The notes: a model not told the origin generated them from the sequence alone. A DNA stretch of 64,000 bases from Streptomyces ferrugineus (GCF_015160855.1 NZ_CP063373.1:4464001-4528000), one strand, 5' to 3'; shown: positions 52,752-60,822, counted from the stretch's first letter. A program made the numbers and translations.

Positions 52752-53677
52752 GCCTCCCCCCGCTGCACATGCGTGAGCTTCTCCGGATTGGCCACGACGT
52801 AGACGCCGGACACCTGCTCGCCGTCCGGTGTCAGGTCCAGGACCAGGACGGCGTACGGCTCCTCGCCCTGGAACAGCACCGCCGCGTCGTCGCCGTTGAC
52901 CCGCCGGTAGCGCAGTTCCAGGTGGCCGCCTGCGCCGCCCCGGCGCGCGAGCGAGCCGAACAGCCGGGCCGCCTTGTCCCGGCCGTGCACCGGACGCAGT
53001 CCCGCCCCCTTGCGCTTGCCGCCGCCGTCCGCCCACACCGTCACGTCCGGCGCGAGGATCTCCATCAGCTCGGCGATGTCCCCGCCCACGGCGGCCCGCA
53101 CGAACCGTTCGGTGGCCTCCCGGCGCACCCGCGGATGAGCCTCGTACAGCGGCCGCCGGGCGTGCACATGCCCGCGCGCACGATGCGCGAGCTGCCGTAC
53201 GGCCGCCGGGCTGCGCTCGATGATCTCCGCGATCTCCGTGTGCGCGTAGCCGAACACCTCGTGCAGCACGAACACCGCACGCTCCAGCGGCGTCAGCGAC
53301 TCCAGCACGACCAGCATCGCCAGCGACACGGACTCGGTGCGCAGCGCCGGTTCCTCGACGCCGTCGTCCTCGCCCTGCGCGACCAGCGGCTCCGGCAGCC
53401 ACGGGCCGACGTACGTCTCCTGACGGCGGCTGATCGCGGCCCGCCGCGTCAGCGCGTGATTGACGGCGATCCGCACCAGATACGCCCGCGGGTTCGCGAC
53501 CCCGTCGAGCGGCGCGCCCCCTCCGCGCGCCGTCCACGACAGCCAGGTCTCCTGCAGGACGTCCTCGGTGTCGGCGACGCTGCCGAGCATGTTGTAGACG
53601 ACGCCGAACATCAGCTCACGGTGCTCGACGAAGACGGCGGTCGCGTCGTCGGTGACGGGTACGGGGATGTCGGACAT
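52748..53677 (-). CDS. sigJ: ECF41-type RNA polymerase sigma factor (SigJ-like)
   Basis: A 309-residue sigma factor. Region 2 (HRELMFGVVYNMLGSVADTEDVLQETWLSW), the YVGPWLPEPLV linker typical of this group, region 4 (LTPLERAVFVLHEVFGYAHTEIAEIIERSPAAVRQLAHRARGHV), then a SnoaL-like C-terminal extension (ERFVRAAVGGDIAELMEILAPDVTVWADGGGKRKGAGLRPVHG) that replaces an anti-sigma factor in ECF41. ECF41 genes are usually next to an oxidoreductase or COE gene; here the coupled gene is a qcrB homologue. AGGAGGGC precedes ATG 53677. TGTCACA, the -35 used by ECF41, occurs upstream. Confidence 0.88.
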   Translation of the reverse strand: MSDIPVPVTDDATAVFVEHRELMFGVVYNMLGSVADTEDVLQETWLSWTARGGGAPLDGVANPRAYLVRIAVNHALTRRAAISRRQETYVGPWLPEPLVAQGEDDGVEEPALRTESVSLAMLVVLESLTPLERAVFVLHEVFGYAHTEIAEIIERSPAAVRQLAHRARGHVHARRPLYEAHPRVRREATERFVRAAVGGDIAELMEILAPDVTVWADGGGKRKGAGLRPVHGRDKAARLFGSLARRGGAGGHLELRYRRVNGDDAAVLFQGEEPYAVLVLDLTPDGEQVSGVYVVANPEKLTHVQRGEA

Positions 53678-53722
53678 GCGGGGCCCTCCTGGTGCGCGCT
53701 CACTACTGCGAGGCCCGCCGGG

Positions 53723-53756
53723 GGTCGGAATGTGACATCCCACGGTCGAATGTGAC
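53723..53756. promoter_or_regulatory. Direct repeats and candidate ECF41 promoter before sigJ
   Basis: GGTCGGAATGTGAC (53723-53736) and GGTCGAATGTGAC (53744-53756) form a direct repeat; the TGTGAC elements are 20 bp apart. On the minus strand the first contains TGTCACA (53731-53737), the -35 of ECF41 promoters; CCTC follows 17 bp downstream in place of the CGTC -10. Possible autoregulation. Confidence 0.45.
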
Positions 53757-53875
53757 CCACGTCTCCATCGGTCGCATGCCCGACGGCGGTGTTCGGGTGC
53801 CGCGAGGTACCGGTGTACATCGCACTTGACCTGCGAGTATTTACGGGTAAGTACCCGAGCGGTACCGTGAGAGCC

Positions 53876-54121
53876 ATGCCAGCTCTCAATGTGGAGTTCA
53901 GCGACCGCGAGCTAGAGGACCTGCGGCAGATCGCCAAGGAACGCGGTACGTCGATGAAGGCGCTCGTCCGGGAGGCCGCCGCGGCCGACATAGCACGGCA
54001 TCGGGCGCTCCAGGAAGGCGCCGAGGCGTTCCGCCGGTTCTTCGCGACGCACGCGGACGAGTTCGCGGCCGCCTTCCCCGACGACGAACCGCCCGTCAAG
54101 GGCGAGGGACGGGCCGCCTGA
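53876..54121 (+). CDS. Antitoxin-like small protein
   Basis: An 81-residue protein: MPALNVEFSDRELEDLRQIAKERGTSMKALVREAAAADIARHR has the beta-helix-helix look of ribbon-helix-helix antitoxins, followed by an acidic C-terminal helix (EAFRRFFATHADEFAAAFPDDEPP) that may wrap the partner. It ends 3 bp before the Doc-like gene. TTGACC (53826-53831) with a GGGTAAGTACCC dyad near the expected -10 suggests autoregulation. No clear Shine-Dalgarno. Confidence 0.75.
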   Translation: MPALNVEFSDRELEDLRQIAKERGTSMKALVREAAAADIARHRALQEGAEAFRRFFATHADEFAAAFPDDEPPVKGEGRAA

Positions 54122-54124
54122 CCG

Positions 54125-54502
54125 ATGGCACCCGTCCTTCACATCGACGTGCCCTGGCTGCTCCAGCGGCACGAAGAGGTCCTGCCGGACCAGCCCACGA
54201 TCAACGACTTCTCCGCGTTGGTCGCCGCCGTCGCCCGCCATCGCGTCGATCCGCCCCGCCTGGGCGTCGACTCCGACCCGGCCTGGCGGGCCGCCGCGCT
54301 GCTGCACACCCTCGCCCTGCTCAAGCCGCTTCCCTCGGCCAACGCCCGCTTCGCCTGCGCCTCCGCGGTGGCCTACATGTTCGTCAGCGGCGTCGGCATC
54401 GACCCGCCCTACGGCGCCCTCGTCGACCTCGCCCGTGACCTGATCTCCGGCAAGGTCGATGTGTACGGCGCTGCCGACCGGCTGCGCTCCTGGCAGATCT
54501 GA
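54125..54502 (+). CDS. Doc/Fic-like toxin homologue with altered active-site motif
   Basis: A 125-residue protein with the Doc fold pattern: LHIDVPWLLQRHEEVL, AAALLHTLALLKPLPSANARFACASAVAYMF, VDLARDLISGKVDVYGAADRLRSW. In Doc/Fic the core is HPFxxGNxR; here it reads K67-P-L-P-S-A-N73-A-R75, so the catalytic His is Lys, while Asn and Arg remain. It follows its antitoxin with a 3-bp gap. Either catalysis differs from known Fic/Doc enzymes or it is an inactive family member. It ends at a terminator. Confidence 0.78.
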   Translation: MAPVLHIDVPWLLQRHEEVLPDQPTINDFSALVAAVARHRVDPPRLGVDSDPAWRAAALLHTLALLKPLPSANARFACASAVAYMFVSGVGIDPPYGALVDLARDLISGKVDVYGAADRLRSWQI

Positions 54503-54907
54503 CCCCTCCCCGCCGGCCCTTCCCGAAGGGCCGCTTCCAGGGGACTGCGCGGGCGCGTGCGCCGGGGAGCGTGCGTGGTGCTCCGGCGCGTGCGTCGGTT
54601 TCACACGGGGTGCTCGGAATGCCGAATGATGACACGGCTGCGGCGAGTTGGCACCGTATCTGACTTCCTTTCAGTGTGACGGATGTTGCTCAAGTGCCTT
54701 GTTGGTCATGAGCGTGCTGTGCAAGGGTGAACATACCCGTGGGGGGTGGAAAAAGGCCGGCTCATTCGTTCCGTGGGGAACCGGTGCGGATGGATGTTGG
54801 TGAATTCTCGCTCCCCGCGCTCGTGTCGAAGAGGTACACACCAAGTCACCGGGTCCCTTTTCGGCATCAGAACTTCTGTGTCATGCGCGTGGGAAGGAAT
54901 CCGTTCA
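54503..54907. other. Intergenic region before the second sigma-like lectin gene
   Basis: 405 bp. After the terminator at 54514-54533, G/C falls noticeably from about 54590 to 54900, as it does upstream of the paralogous gene at 39165-39508. The frame is open from 54746 but residues there are unlike the protein. I see no promoter that I can place with confidence. Confidence 0.4.
54514..54533 (+). terminator. Terminator after the Doc-like gene
   Basis: Nine-bp perfect arms CGGCCCTTC and GAAGGGCCG with a 2-nt loop, 11 bp after the stop. Confidence 0.65.
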
Positions 54908-56518
54908 GTGCCCACCCCCCACCCCCCTCGCCCTCCTTACCCCCCACCCGGGGGTGTTCCGGAGGAATCCGACGAAGGCCTCGCCGCCAGACTCCGGGGC
55001 CGCCCGGACGGCGAGGCCGCTCCGTCCGTCGCGCTGCTCATGGCGCGGCACTGGCAACCGGCCCACGAATACGCGGTGATCTGTCTCGCCTCCCCGGCCG
55101 ACACCGCGAACTTGGTCACCGCGGCCGCGTTCCACCACGTCCTCGACCGTCTGGCACTGGGCGAACCGGCCGTCGCGCTGCGCCCCCGGCTCCTCGTCGC
55201 GGTCCGCGACGCCGTCCGGCAGTGGTCGGCCGACGACCGAATAGCGGGCGTTCTGCCGGAACTGGCGAAACCGGCGGGCGGCCGTGGTATGCGTACCGCG
55301 AAGTCCATGACGCCCGAAAATCGGAAGCTTGCCGATCGGTCATTCCAGGCGCTTCCGGGACTTGCCCGATGTCTGCTCTGGCACACCGAGGTCGAAGCCG
55401 AGCCGCTAAGCGTCCCCGCCGGTCTACTGGGCATGGATACCGTTACCGCCTCGGCCGCGCTCGAACAGGCGCGTGATAAATTCCGCGAAGGCTGTGTACA
55501 TGCCCATCGGGAACTCGCGCCGACGAAGGATTGCCGGTTCTACAACCGCCTCCTCGATGTCCCGATTCGCCGGGGCGGGGCCCTGTTGCCGGATGTGCAG
55601 CAGCATCTGACGGAGTGCCGCTACTGCCGTAACGCCGCCGAACAACTGAGTCATTTCGAGGGCGGTTTGGGCGTACTCATCGCCGAGGCGGTGCTCGGCT
55701 GGGGCGCACGCCGCTATCTGGACACCCGTCCGGGCCGTACCCAGAGCGGCGGACCCCGGGCGCGCGGTTCCGCCCGGCACGGTTCCGCGCGCCGGCGCCT
55801 CCTGCCGCGCCTCCCCGGGGGCATCCGCAGATCGCCCGGCGGCCAGCGCACCTCACGGACACTGCTCACGGGGGTGGGCGTGGCCTCGGCCGGGCTGATC
55901 GCCGTCATGCTCGCCACCGGCCTGCTGACGGACGACGACGGCGTCGACCCCGACGCCACGGCCACCGGCGCCGGAACCCGGCTCCCGCCCGCGGTGTCCA
56001 CCGCGCCCCCGGGCACCGCCCAACTCCCCGACGCACCGCGCCAGACCAGGCTGCGCAACGCCGACGCCGAGCTGTGCCTCGACATCCGGGGCGAGCCCGA
56101 GGAAGGGGCCGGCACCGAGCTGGCCGAGTGCTCCGACGCCGACACCCAGCAGTGGTCGTACGAGAAGGACGGCCTGCTGCGCAGCGTCGCGGACCGCGGC
56201 CTGTGCCTGGACTCGCATGTGGACGCCGGTGTGGTGATCCTCGGCAAGTGCGCCGACGACGACTCGGAGCGTGCCGACGACGTGCGCTACGACCTCACCG
56301 TGCAGGGCGAGTTGCTGCCCCGCTGGGACGAGCAGCTCGCCCTGACCTCCACGACCGCGGACGTGGGCGCCGACATCGTCGTCAAGGTCCGCGACGGCTC
56401 CGAGTCGCAGCGCTGGCTGGCCGATCCGCCGACGTCGGCGAGCCCCGGGTCGCTGTCGAGCGAGGAGGTGGAGACGCCGGAGGCGCGGGCGGTGGGGCTG
56501 AGGGAGGAGGAGGCGTAG
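54908..56518 (+). CDS. Sigma-like/zinc-finger/TM/ricin-type fusion protein, second copy
   Basis: A 536-residue paralogue of the 39509 protein with the same order. Sigma-region-2-like helices (LLMARHWQPAHEYAVICLASPADTANLVTAAAFHHVLD) are followed by a region-4-like segment with the identical string RCLLWHTEVEAEPLSVPA, then HxxxCxxC (H233, C237, C240), the shared AEAVLGWGA, one TM helix (about 318-338), and a ricin-like extracellular domain (TQQWSYEKDG, GLCLDSHVD). It lacks the GY-rich tail. GTG 54908 is chosen since GGGAAGGAAT lies 8 bp upstream. The region-4 HTH is degenerate in both copies. Confidence 0.7.
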   Translation: MPTPHPPRPPYPPPGGVPEESDEGLAARLRGRPDGEAAPSVALLMARHWQPAHEYAVICLASPADTANLVTAAAFHHVLDRLALGEPAVALRPRLLVAVRDAVRQWSADDRIAGVLPELAKPAGGRGMRTAKSMTPENRKLADRSFQALPGLARCLLWHTEVEAEPLSVPAGLLGMDTVTASAALEQARDKFREGCVHAHRELAPTKDCRFYNRLLDVPIRRGGALLPDVQQHLTECRYCRNAAEQLSHFEGGLGVLIAEAVLGWGARRYLDTRPGRTQSGGPRARGSARHGSARRRLLPRLPGGIRRSPGGQRTSRTLLTGVGVASAGLIAVMLATGLLTDDDGVDPDATATGAGTRLPPAVSTAPPGTAQLPDAPRQTRLRNADAELCLDIRGEPEEGAGTELAECSDADTQQWSYEKDGLLRSVADRGLCLDSHVDAGVVILGKCADDDSERADDVRYDLTVQGELLPRWDEQLALTSTTADVGADIVVKVRDGSESQRWLADPPTSASPGSLSSEEVETPEARAVGLREEEA

Positions 56519-56566
56519 GCGCGCGGTTCCTCGGCCTCTTCAGGGAGCCGCCGTGCCCCGACCCGC

Positions 56567-57544
56567 TCAGTTCACGACGTCCCGCGGGGCCTCGCCCGAC
56601 AGGAACCCCGTCACGTTCTGCACGGCGGCCAGAGCGATGCGGACCAGGGTCTCGCGGGTGACGCCGCCGGCGTGCGGGGAGAGCACCACGTTCGGGGCGC
56701 GGAGCAGCCGCAGGGCCCGGGTGGGCGGTTCGGGGTCGAAGACGTCGATGCCCGCGCCGGCCAGGGCGCCCTTCTCCAGCGCGTCCGCGAGGGCGTCCTG
56801 GTCGATCAGGGCGCCCCGCGCCGTGTTGATCACGAACGCCGTCGGCTTGAGCAGCGCCAGCCGCTCGGCGTTCAGCAGGTGCCGGGTCTCGTCGGTGAGC
56901 GGCGCGTGCAGGGAGACGTAGTCGGCGGTGCTCAGCAGTTCGTCGAGGGGCACATGGCGGGCGCCGCCGAACTCGGCCTCCGTCTTCGGCGCCAGTCGCC
57001 GTCGTCCGGCGTAGAGCACGCTCATGTCGAACACGGCCGCGCGCCGGGCGACCTCCCGCCCGATCTGGCCCAGCCCCACGATGCCCAGCGTCTTGCCGCA
57101 CAGCTCGGTCAGCGACTGCTGGAGCCGGGGGAGTGCCCAGTCGGCGTCGACGAGCGCGGTGTGGGCCGGGATCAGCTGCTTGGCCAGGGCGAGCATCAGG
57201 GCGAAGGTCTGCTCGGCCACGTTCTGCGCCTCGGCACCGCTGGAGCCGATGTTGCACACCCGCACCCCGCGCTCGCGTGCCGCGTCCGCGTCGACGTACT
57301 CGAAGCCGTGGCTCGCGCACTGCACCAGCGCCAACTCCGGTGCGGCGGAGAGGTGTTCGGCCCTCACCGGGGCGAGCGCGGTGATGATCACGTGGGCCGA
57401 GCGCAGGGCGGCCGGGTCCTCGTCGGCCGTCTCGACGACCGTGACGTGCGCGCTGTCGGGGAAGAGCGAGGCGAGACCCGCGCCGATGCCACGGCCGCCG
57501 ACGTGCGGTGAGATGACGGCGAGGACGTTCTTCGGGGCGGTCAT
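56567..57544 (-). CDS. D-2-hydroxyacid dehydrogenase family protein
   Basis: A 325-residue NAD-dependent dehydrogenase. LGIVGLGQIGREVARRA is the GxGxxG cofactor loop, followed by VPLDELLSTADYVSLHAPLTDETRHLLNAERLALLKPTAFVINTARGALID with the catalytic Arg, and SPHAGGVTRET with the catalytic His; the Glu lies in DVFDPEPP. It interconverts a 2-hydroxyacid and 2-oxoacid. Its ATG overlaps the stop of the upstream FMN-dependent oxidase (ATGA at 57541-57544), so both act in one pathway. Confidence 0.88.
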   Translation of the reverse strand: MTAPKNVLAVISPHVGGRGIGAGLASLFPDSAHVTVVETADEDPAALRSAHVIITALAPVRAEHLSAAPELALVQCASHGFEYVDADAARERGVRVCNIGSSGAEAQNVAEQTFALMLALAKQLIPAHTALVDADWALPRLQQSLTELCGKTLGIVGLGQIGREVARRAAVFDMSVLYAGRRRLAPKTEAEFGGARHVPLDELLSTADYVSLHAPLTDETRHLLNAERLALLKPTAFVINTARGALIDQDALADALEKGALAGAGIDVFDPEPPTRALRLLRAPNVVLSPHAGGVTRETLVRIALAAVQNVTGFLSGEAPRDVVN

Positions 57545-58710
57545 GCGGATTCCTCGATGAGGTCGAAGGGGCCGACCGTGGCGGGGGTGGCGTGCCCGGA
57601 CAGGGCGAGGGTCAGGTCGAGTTCGGCGAGCAGACAGCGGATGACGTGCTCGACGCCGGCCTGTCCGTCGAGGCCGAGCCCATAGGCGTACGGCCGTCCG
57701 ACGAGGACCGCCCGCGCGCCGAGGGCGAGGGCCTTGAAGATGTCGTCGCCGGTGCGGATGCCGCTGTCGAACAGCACGGCCAGCCGGTCGCCGACGGCCG
57801 CCACGACCCGGGGCAGGGCGTCCGCCGCCCCGACGGAGCCGGCCACCTGGCGGCCGCCGTGGTTGGAGACGATCACCCCGTCCATCCCGGCGTCGGCGGC
57901 CGCGCGGGCGTCGTCCGGGTGCAGGATGCCCTTCAGGACGATCGGGCCGTCCCAGTTCTCCCGCAGGAAGGCCAGGTCCGGCCAGGTCTTCGCGGGGTCC
58001 GAGAACATCCCGACGAAATGCATGACCGCGGCGTTCGGATCCTCGTGCACCGGCTTGGCCAGGCCGGCCTGGAAGGCCGGGTCGGAGAAGTAGTTGGCCG
58101 TGCCCACGCCGTGCAGGAACGGCAGATACGCCTGGTCGAGATCGCGGGGCCGCCACGCGAGCATCGGCGTGTCCAGGGTGACGACGAGCGTGCTGAACCC
58201 TGCCGCCCTCGCCCGGGCCAGGAAACTCCGCCCCACCTCCAAATCCTTCGGCCAGTACAGCTGGAACCAGCGCTCGGCGTCCCCCATCGCCTCCGCCACC
58301 TGCTCCATCGGGGTGCTGGAGGCCGAGGACAGGGTGAACGGCACGCCCTGCGCGGCGGCGGCACGGGCGGCCGCGCACTCGGCGTCCGGGTGCATGATCG
58401 ACAGCACCCCGACCGGTGCCAGCGCCAGCGGAGCGGGCAGCGCACGGCCCAACACCTCGACGGACAGGTCCCGTTCGTGCACGTCCCGCAGCATCCGGGG
58501 CACGATCCGGCGCCGCCGCAGGGCCGTGCGGTTGGCGCGGGCGGTGCTCCCGTCGCCCGCGCTGCCCGCCACATAGCCGACGGGGCCGGGACCGAGGCGC
58601 TGCTCGGTCAGCTCCTCCAGCCGGGTCAGATCGGTGGGCAGCCGGGGCACGGCCCCCGCCATCCCGTTCAGATAGATCTCGTACTGGAAGTCCGCCCAGT
58701 GCTTGCCCAT
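57541..58710 (-). CDS. FMN-dependent alpha-hydroxyacid oxidase (lactate 2-monooxygenase-like)
   Basis: A 389-residue TIM-barrel flavoenzyme: PLALAPVGVLSIMHPDAECAAARAAAAQGVPFTLSSASSTPMEQV, WFQLYWPKD, VVTLDTPMLAWRPRDLDQAYLPF, GPIVLKGILHPDDA, VSNHGGRQVAG (catalytic His and substrate Arg), LFDSGIRTGDDIFKALALGARAVLVGRPYAYGL. The group oxidises L-lactate, mandelate or similar acids. ATG 58710 is taken because GGCGGGG precedes it; the frame extends 16 codons upstream. A dyad operator lies 48 bp upstream. Confidence 0.88.
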   Translation of the reverse strand: MGKHWADFQYEIYLNGMAGAVPRLPTDLTRLEELTEQRLGPGPVGYVAGSAGDGSTARANRTALRRRRIVPRMLRDVHERDLSVEVLGRALPAPLALAPVGVLSIMHPDAECAAARAAAAQGVPFTLSSASSTPMEQVAEAMGDAERWFQLYWPKDLEVGRSFLARARAAGFSTLVVTLDTPMLAWRPRDLDQAYLPFLHGVGTANYFSDPAFQAGLAKPVHEDPNAAVMHFVGMFSDPAKTWPDLAFLRENWDGPIVLKGILHPDDARAAADAGMDGVIVSNHGGRQVAGSVGAADALPRVVAAVGDRLAVLFDSGIRTGDDIFKALALGARAVLVGRPYAYGLGLDGQAGVEHVIRCLLAELDLTLALSGHATPATVGPFDLIEESA

Positions 58711-58757
58711 GGGTACGCCCCGCCTCTCGCCAGTGAGAACGCGCTGTAGGCAGACCA

Positions 58758-58769
58758 TACCGACCGGTA
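58758..58769. promoter_or_regulatory. TetR-type operator before the hydroxyacid oxidase operon
   Basis: TACCGACCGGTA, perfect 5-2-5 dyad of the kind bound by many AcrR/TetR proteins, overlapping a minus-strand -10 candidate TATGGT (58754-58759). No TetR gene is adjacent. Confidence 0.5.
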
Positions 58770-58783
58770 GGCGGGGAAGTGGA

Positions 58784-59476
58784 TCAAGGGGCGGTCACGG
58801 ACTCGTGGAGGACACGGGCCAGTTCGCGCGGCTGGGAGAACATCGGCCAGTGGCCGGTGTCCAGGTTCACCAGCTCCCAGCGCTCGCTCTCGAGGAGTTG
58901 GGCCGCCGCGCCCCACGGTTCGTCCCCGTCGAGGAGGCACTTGACGTACGTCCCCGCGAGTTCGCCCAGATCGCCCGTGAGCACGGCCGGTTCCGTCGCC
59001 GTGGCACCCGGGTGCGGGGTCGCGCGGTGCACGAACCGGGCGATCTGCTCGTCGGTGAGGCCCTGTCCCGCGCAGTCCTCGGCGGTCACCGGCGGCCAGT
59101 AGCCGGTCGCCTCGATGGCCTTGCGCACCTCGTCGCTGGGCCAGCCCGCGAGGAACGACTCGCCGTCGACCGGGACGTTCGCGTCGACGAAGACCACACG
59201 GGTCAGCCGGTCCCGTATCCGCTCGGCCGCCTGGCCGACCGGCACGCCGGAGTAGCTGTGTCCGACGAGGACGACGTCCCGCAGGTCGAGCCGCTCGATC
59301 TCGTCGACGATGTCCCGGACATGGGTCTGCTGCCCGGCGGGCTCACCCTGTCTCTCCGCGAGCCCGGACAACGTCAGGGGATGGACGCCGTGCCCGGCCG
59401 CACGCAGTGCCGCCGCCACCTCGTCCCACGCCCACGCTCCGAGCCATGCTCCTGCCACCAGTACGAAGTTGGTCAT
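58784..59476 (-). CDS. Alpha/beta hydrolase
   Basis: A 230-residue alpha/beta hydrolase: FVLVAGAWLGAWAWDEVAAALRAAGHGVHPLTLSG, nucleophile elbow GHSYSG (Ser), late NLDTGHWPMFSQP with the catalytic His. It is close to the methylesterase/hydroxynitrile-lyase-like group. No Shine-Dalgarno; a TACGTT element (59483-59488) ends 6 bp before ATG 59476, implying a leaderless transcript. Upstream of the hydroxyacid oxidase on the same strand with a 73-bp gap. Confidence 0.85.
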   Translation of the reverse strand: MTNFVLVAGAWLGAWAWDEVAAALRAAGHGVHPLTLSGLAERQGEPAGQQTHVRDIVDEIERLDLRDVVLVGHSYSGVPVGQAAERIRDRLTRVVFVDANVPVDGESFLAGWPSDEVRKAIEATGYWPPVTAEDCAGQGLTDEQIARFVHRATPHPGATATEPAVLTGDLGELAGTYVKCLLDGDEPWGAAAQLLESERWELVNLDTGHWPMFSQPRELARVLHESVTAP

Positions 59477-59516
59477 GCCCGCAACGTAGCCGACGGGTCT
59501 GACAACGGCTCCTCCG

Positions 59517-60062
59517 TCACTCTGTGTCCGCGTCCTCCGGTTCGTTGTCCGGCCCCTGTGCCCGGACCCGCTGGACGTTCTCCAGGGACTCGCGCAGTTC
59601 GGTCAGCCAGTCGTCGGTGTGCCGCTGCACCAGCCGTACGCACCAGGCGAGGGCCTCGCTGCGGCTGCGGGCGACCCCGCCGGCGATCAGGGTGTCGAGG
59701 ACCTGGCGCTCGGGCTGCCGCAGCCGGGTCATCACGGGCGCGGCGACATGGGTGAACAGGGCGCGCTCACCGTCGCACTCCACACCCCAGGAGACCTTCC
59801 TGCGGAACCGGCGCTCCGCATCCCGGGCCACCTCGATCCGGGCCTCCCGGGTGCGCTCCCGGAACTCCTGGATCCGGCCCTCCACGGCCGCCTCCCGCTC
59901 GGTGTCCGAGACGCCCTCGGCCAGGTGGGGTGCGGGAATGCGGCCGATCACCGTGATCTCCTCGCGGTCGACCGTGACCTCGGTCAGCTCCTCGAAGAGG
60001 TCGTCCGGCAGGCGGCCGGCGAACCAGCCGCGCAGCTTCTCTCGTTGTTCGCTGGTAATCAT
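59517..60062 (-). CDS. Hypothetical protein with RHH-like C-terminal region
   Basis: A 181-residue protein. The N-terminal part (MITSEQREKLRGWFAGRLPDDLFEELTEVTVDREEITVIGRIPAP) is followed by a charged helix (EGRIQEFRERTREARIEVARDAERRFRRKVSWGVECDG) and a C-terminal stretch (QVLDTLIAGGVARSRSEALAWCVRLVQRHTDDWLTELRESL) that looks like a ribbon-helix-helix motif. Start ATG 60062; the TGATTAC sequence is repeated around the start codon. The frame is open 11 codons upstream. Function unknown; a DNA-binding role is inference. Confidence 0.65.
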   Translation of the reverse strand: MITSEQREKLRGWFAGRLPDDLFEELTEVTVDREEITVIGRIPAPHLAEGVSDTEREAAVEGRIQEFRERTREARIEVARDAERRFRRKVSWGVECDGERALFTHVAAPVMTRLRQPERQVLDTLIAGGVARSRSEALAWCVRLVQRHTDDWLTELRESLENVQRVRAQGPDNEPEDADTE

Positions 60063-60387
60063 GTAATCACCATTACTCCGCCTCGCCGTGAACACAAGGG
60101 CGTGGCGGGCGTGTCAGCCGAGGGCTCAATCGGAATGTTTCAGGCCTATTAATCAGCATGCGGAATCCGGCCAAAGCGCGCGTTGGAACGATCAAGAGGC
60201 GCCAGGTTTCGGCGTTGGAACGTTCGAACTCCGTTACTTCACGCCACTGATTCAATACGCAAGGTTACTGAAACCGATGGTGTCGATGTGAGTTTCGGAG
60301 CCGGACTCGGCAGACTCCCGGTCGTCGTTCCGGCACCGATCGCGCCGGAGCCGGCACACCCTCAATTCGAGCGGAAGGATGCACACA
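60063..60387. promoter_or_regulatory. Upstream region of the SSI gene with direct repeats
   Basis: 325 bp, lower in G/C. GCGTTGGAACG occurs twice (60180-60190 and 60212-60222), 32 bp apart (three helical turns), as would suit an activator or repressor site controlling the SSI gene. No coding frame is convincing. I cannot fix the -35/-10. Confidence 0.4.
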
Positions 60388-60822
60388 ATGCGGAACACCG
60401 CGCGCTGGGCAGCGACCCTCGGCCTCACGGCCACCGCCGTCTGCGGACCCCTCACCGGATCCGCCCTGGCCGACACGGACGCCGCCCCCGCCTCTCTCTA
60501 CGCCCCCTCGGCCCTGGTGCTCACCGTGGCCCACGGCGACACCGCCGCCATGACCACTCCGGTGCGCGCGGTCACCTTGAGCTGCGCCCCGACGCCCTCG
60601 GGCACCCATCCCGCCCCTGGGTCGGCCTGCGCCGAACTGCGTGGGGTGAACGGGGACTTCGACGCCCTCAGAGGCAGAGACGGCGTGCTGTGCACCAAGC
60701 AGTACGACCCCGTGGTGGTCACGGTCGACGGGGTGTGGCAGGGCAAGCGCGTGTCCTATGAGCGCACCTTCGGCAACGAGTGCGTGAAGGGCTCCTACGG
60801 GACCAGCCTCTTCGCGTTCTAA
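60388..60822 (+). CDS. Streptomyces subtilisin inhibitor (SSI)-family protease inhibitor, trypsin-type P1
   Basis: A 144-residue secreted inhibitor. Signal peptide about 1-28 (ending GSALA); mature [12 protein letters not shown] is the SSI hallmark. The four disulfide cysteines C66, C81, C102 and C132 are present. The reactive loop reads LCTKQYDP, so P1 is K104 and the P1-P1' bond Lys-Gln; Lys at P1 makes such inhibitors act on trypsin-like proteases as well as or rather than subtilisin. ATG 60388 is favoured over ATG 60379, which overlaps the GGAAGGA Shine-Dalgarno. SSI proteins are secreted during differentiation and control extracellular proteases. Confidence 0.92.
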   Translation: MRNTARWAATLGLTATAVCGPLTGSALADTDAAPASLYAPSALVLTVAHGDTAAMTTPVRAVTLSCAPTPSGTHPAPGSACAELRGVNGDFDALRGRDGVLCTKQYDPVVVTVDGVWQGKRVSYERTFGNECVKGSYGTSLFAF

